From assembly GCA_023136725.1 (NCBI GenBank), contig JAGLQR010000106.1:1-6308 (forward strand): DNA of 6,308 nt. Reading direction: 5' to 3'. A model generated the notes under the pieces. The model was given only the letters and a program-made list of their open reading frames with translations. It ran no database searches and was not told where the DNA came from. This DNA is from Candidatus Aminicenantota bacterium (GTDB taxonomy: Bacteria > Acidobacteriota > Aminicenantia > UBA2199). The position numbers and the translations under genes are program-made. Each line of letters begins with the position of its first letter. Within the stretch, counting starts at the first letter, position 1. Below are positions 6,245 through 6,308 of the stretch, in pieces.

Positions 6245-6250
6245 CCTCCT
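6245..6250 (-). promoter_or_regulatory. Ribosome binding site of exbB
   Basis: A perfect AGGAGG on the minus strand lies 6 nt before the exbB ATG. It fixes that start and lies in the 25-bp gap after the upstream TonB-like reading frame. Confidence 0.85.
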
Positions 6251-6263
6251 GTATTGTGTTTAA

Positions 6264-6308
6264 TTATTGCCTTTGCAAATTAAATTTTATTATAACCGTA
6301 AATCTAAC
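6264..6308 (-). CDS. Possible TonB C-terminus (3' end of a gene entering the window)
   Basis: The minus strand from 6308 reads VRFTVIIKFNLQRQ and then TAA at 6266-6264. The other two frames stop within a few codons. The alternating hydrophobic strand and its final F-x-L resemble the last beta-strand of TonB C-terminal domains (many end in forms like PVRFTVPIRFRL), and TonB genes often lie next to exbB and exbD. The stop is 25 bp before the exbB ATG on the same strand. Fourteen codons are too few for proof; this is a short pattern match strengthened by context. Confidence 0.5.
   Translation of the reverse strand, partial: VRFTVIIKFNLQRQ

Noticed and set aside
6289..6294. Perfect TATAAT on the minus strand, about 50 bp before exbB
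   Set aside because: It lies inside the probable upstream coding tail in very AT-rich DNA, and its -35 position would fall outside the window. An operon with the upstream gene is the simpler reading.

Overview
The window comes from an AT-rich diderm bacterium (GC roughly one third by eye). ExbB/ExbD, probably with TonB, implies an outer membrane. The lineage cannot be fixed from the sequence. The PGGSGN-type lipid kinase and the PATAN/DUF4388 protein are compatible with FCB-group or candidate-phylum bacteria, but that is only an impression. The DNA is densely coding, housekeeping-like chromosome with no mobile elements, tRNA/rRNA genes or CRISPR.

Layout. (1) Minus strand, 2170 down to 1: a PATAN/DUF4388 protein, then guaA (GMP synthase), then the first 62 nt of dnaE (DNA polymerase III alpha). 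The dnaE start codon directly abuts the guaA stop. (2) A 139-bp divergent intergenic region (2171-2309) holds two back-to-back sigma70-type promoters separated by T-tracts. Both promoters lie so close to their start codons that both first genes should be translated from leaderless, or nearly leaderless, mRNAs. (3) Plus strand, 2310-5062: an unrecognised 460-aa soluble helical protein, ndk (TTG start behind a strong Shine-Dalgarno) and a DagK/YegS-type lipid kinase, spaced 17 and 6 bp apart. (4) A hairpin at 5076-5109 serves as terminator between convergent units. (5) Minus strand, 6308 down to 5129: a 14-codon reading-frame tail resembling the last strand of TonB, then exbB and exbD, which form the proton-driven inner-membrane motor.

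How the genes fit together. The left operon links a possible signalling adaptor to GMP synthesis and DNA replication. The middle operon contains the enzyme that balances NTP/dNTP pools (Ndk) and a lipid kinase. The right operon is a complete or near-complete TonB-ExbB-ExbD energy transducer. The most useful points beyond routine annotation are the dnaE and TonB-like fragments at the window edges, the pair of apparently leaderless divergent operons, the DUF4388-guaA-dnaE arrangement, and the unknown 460-aa protein. I did not find a clearly new multi-gene system.
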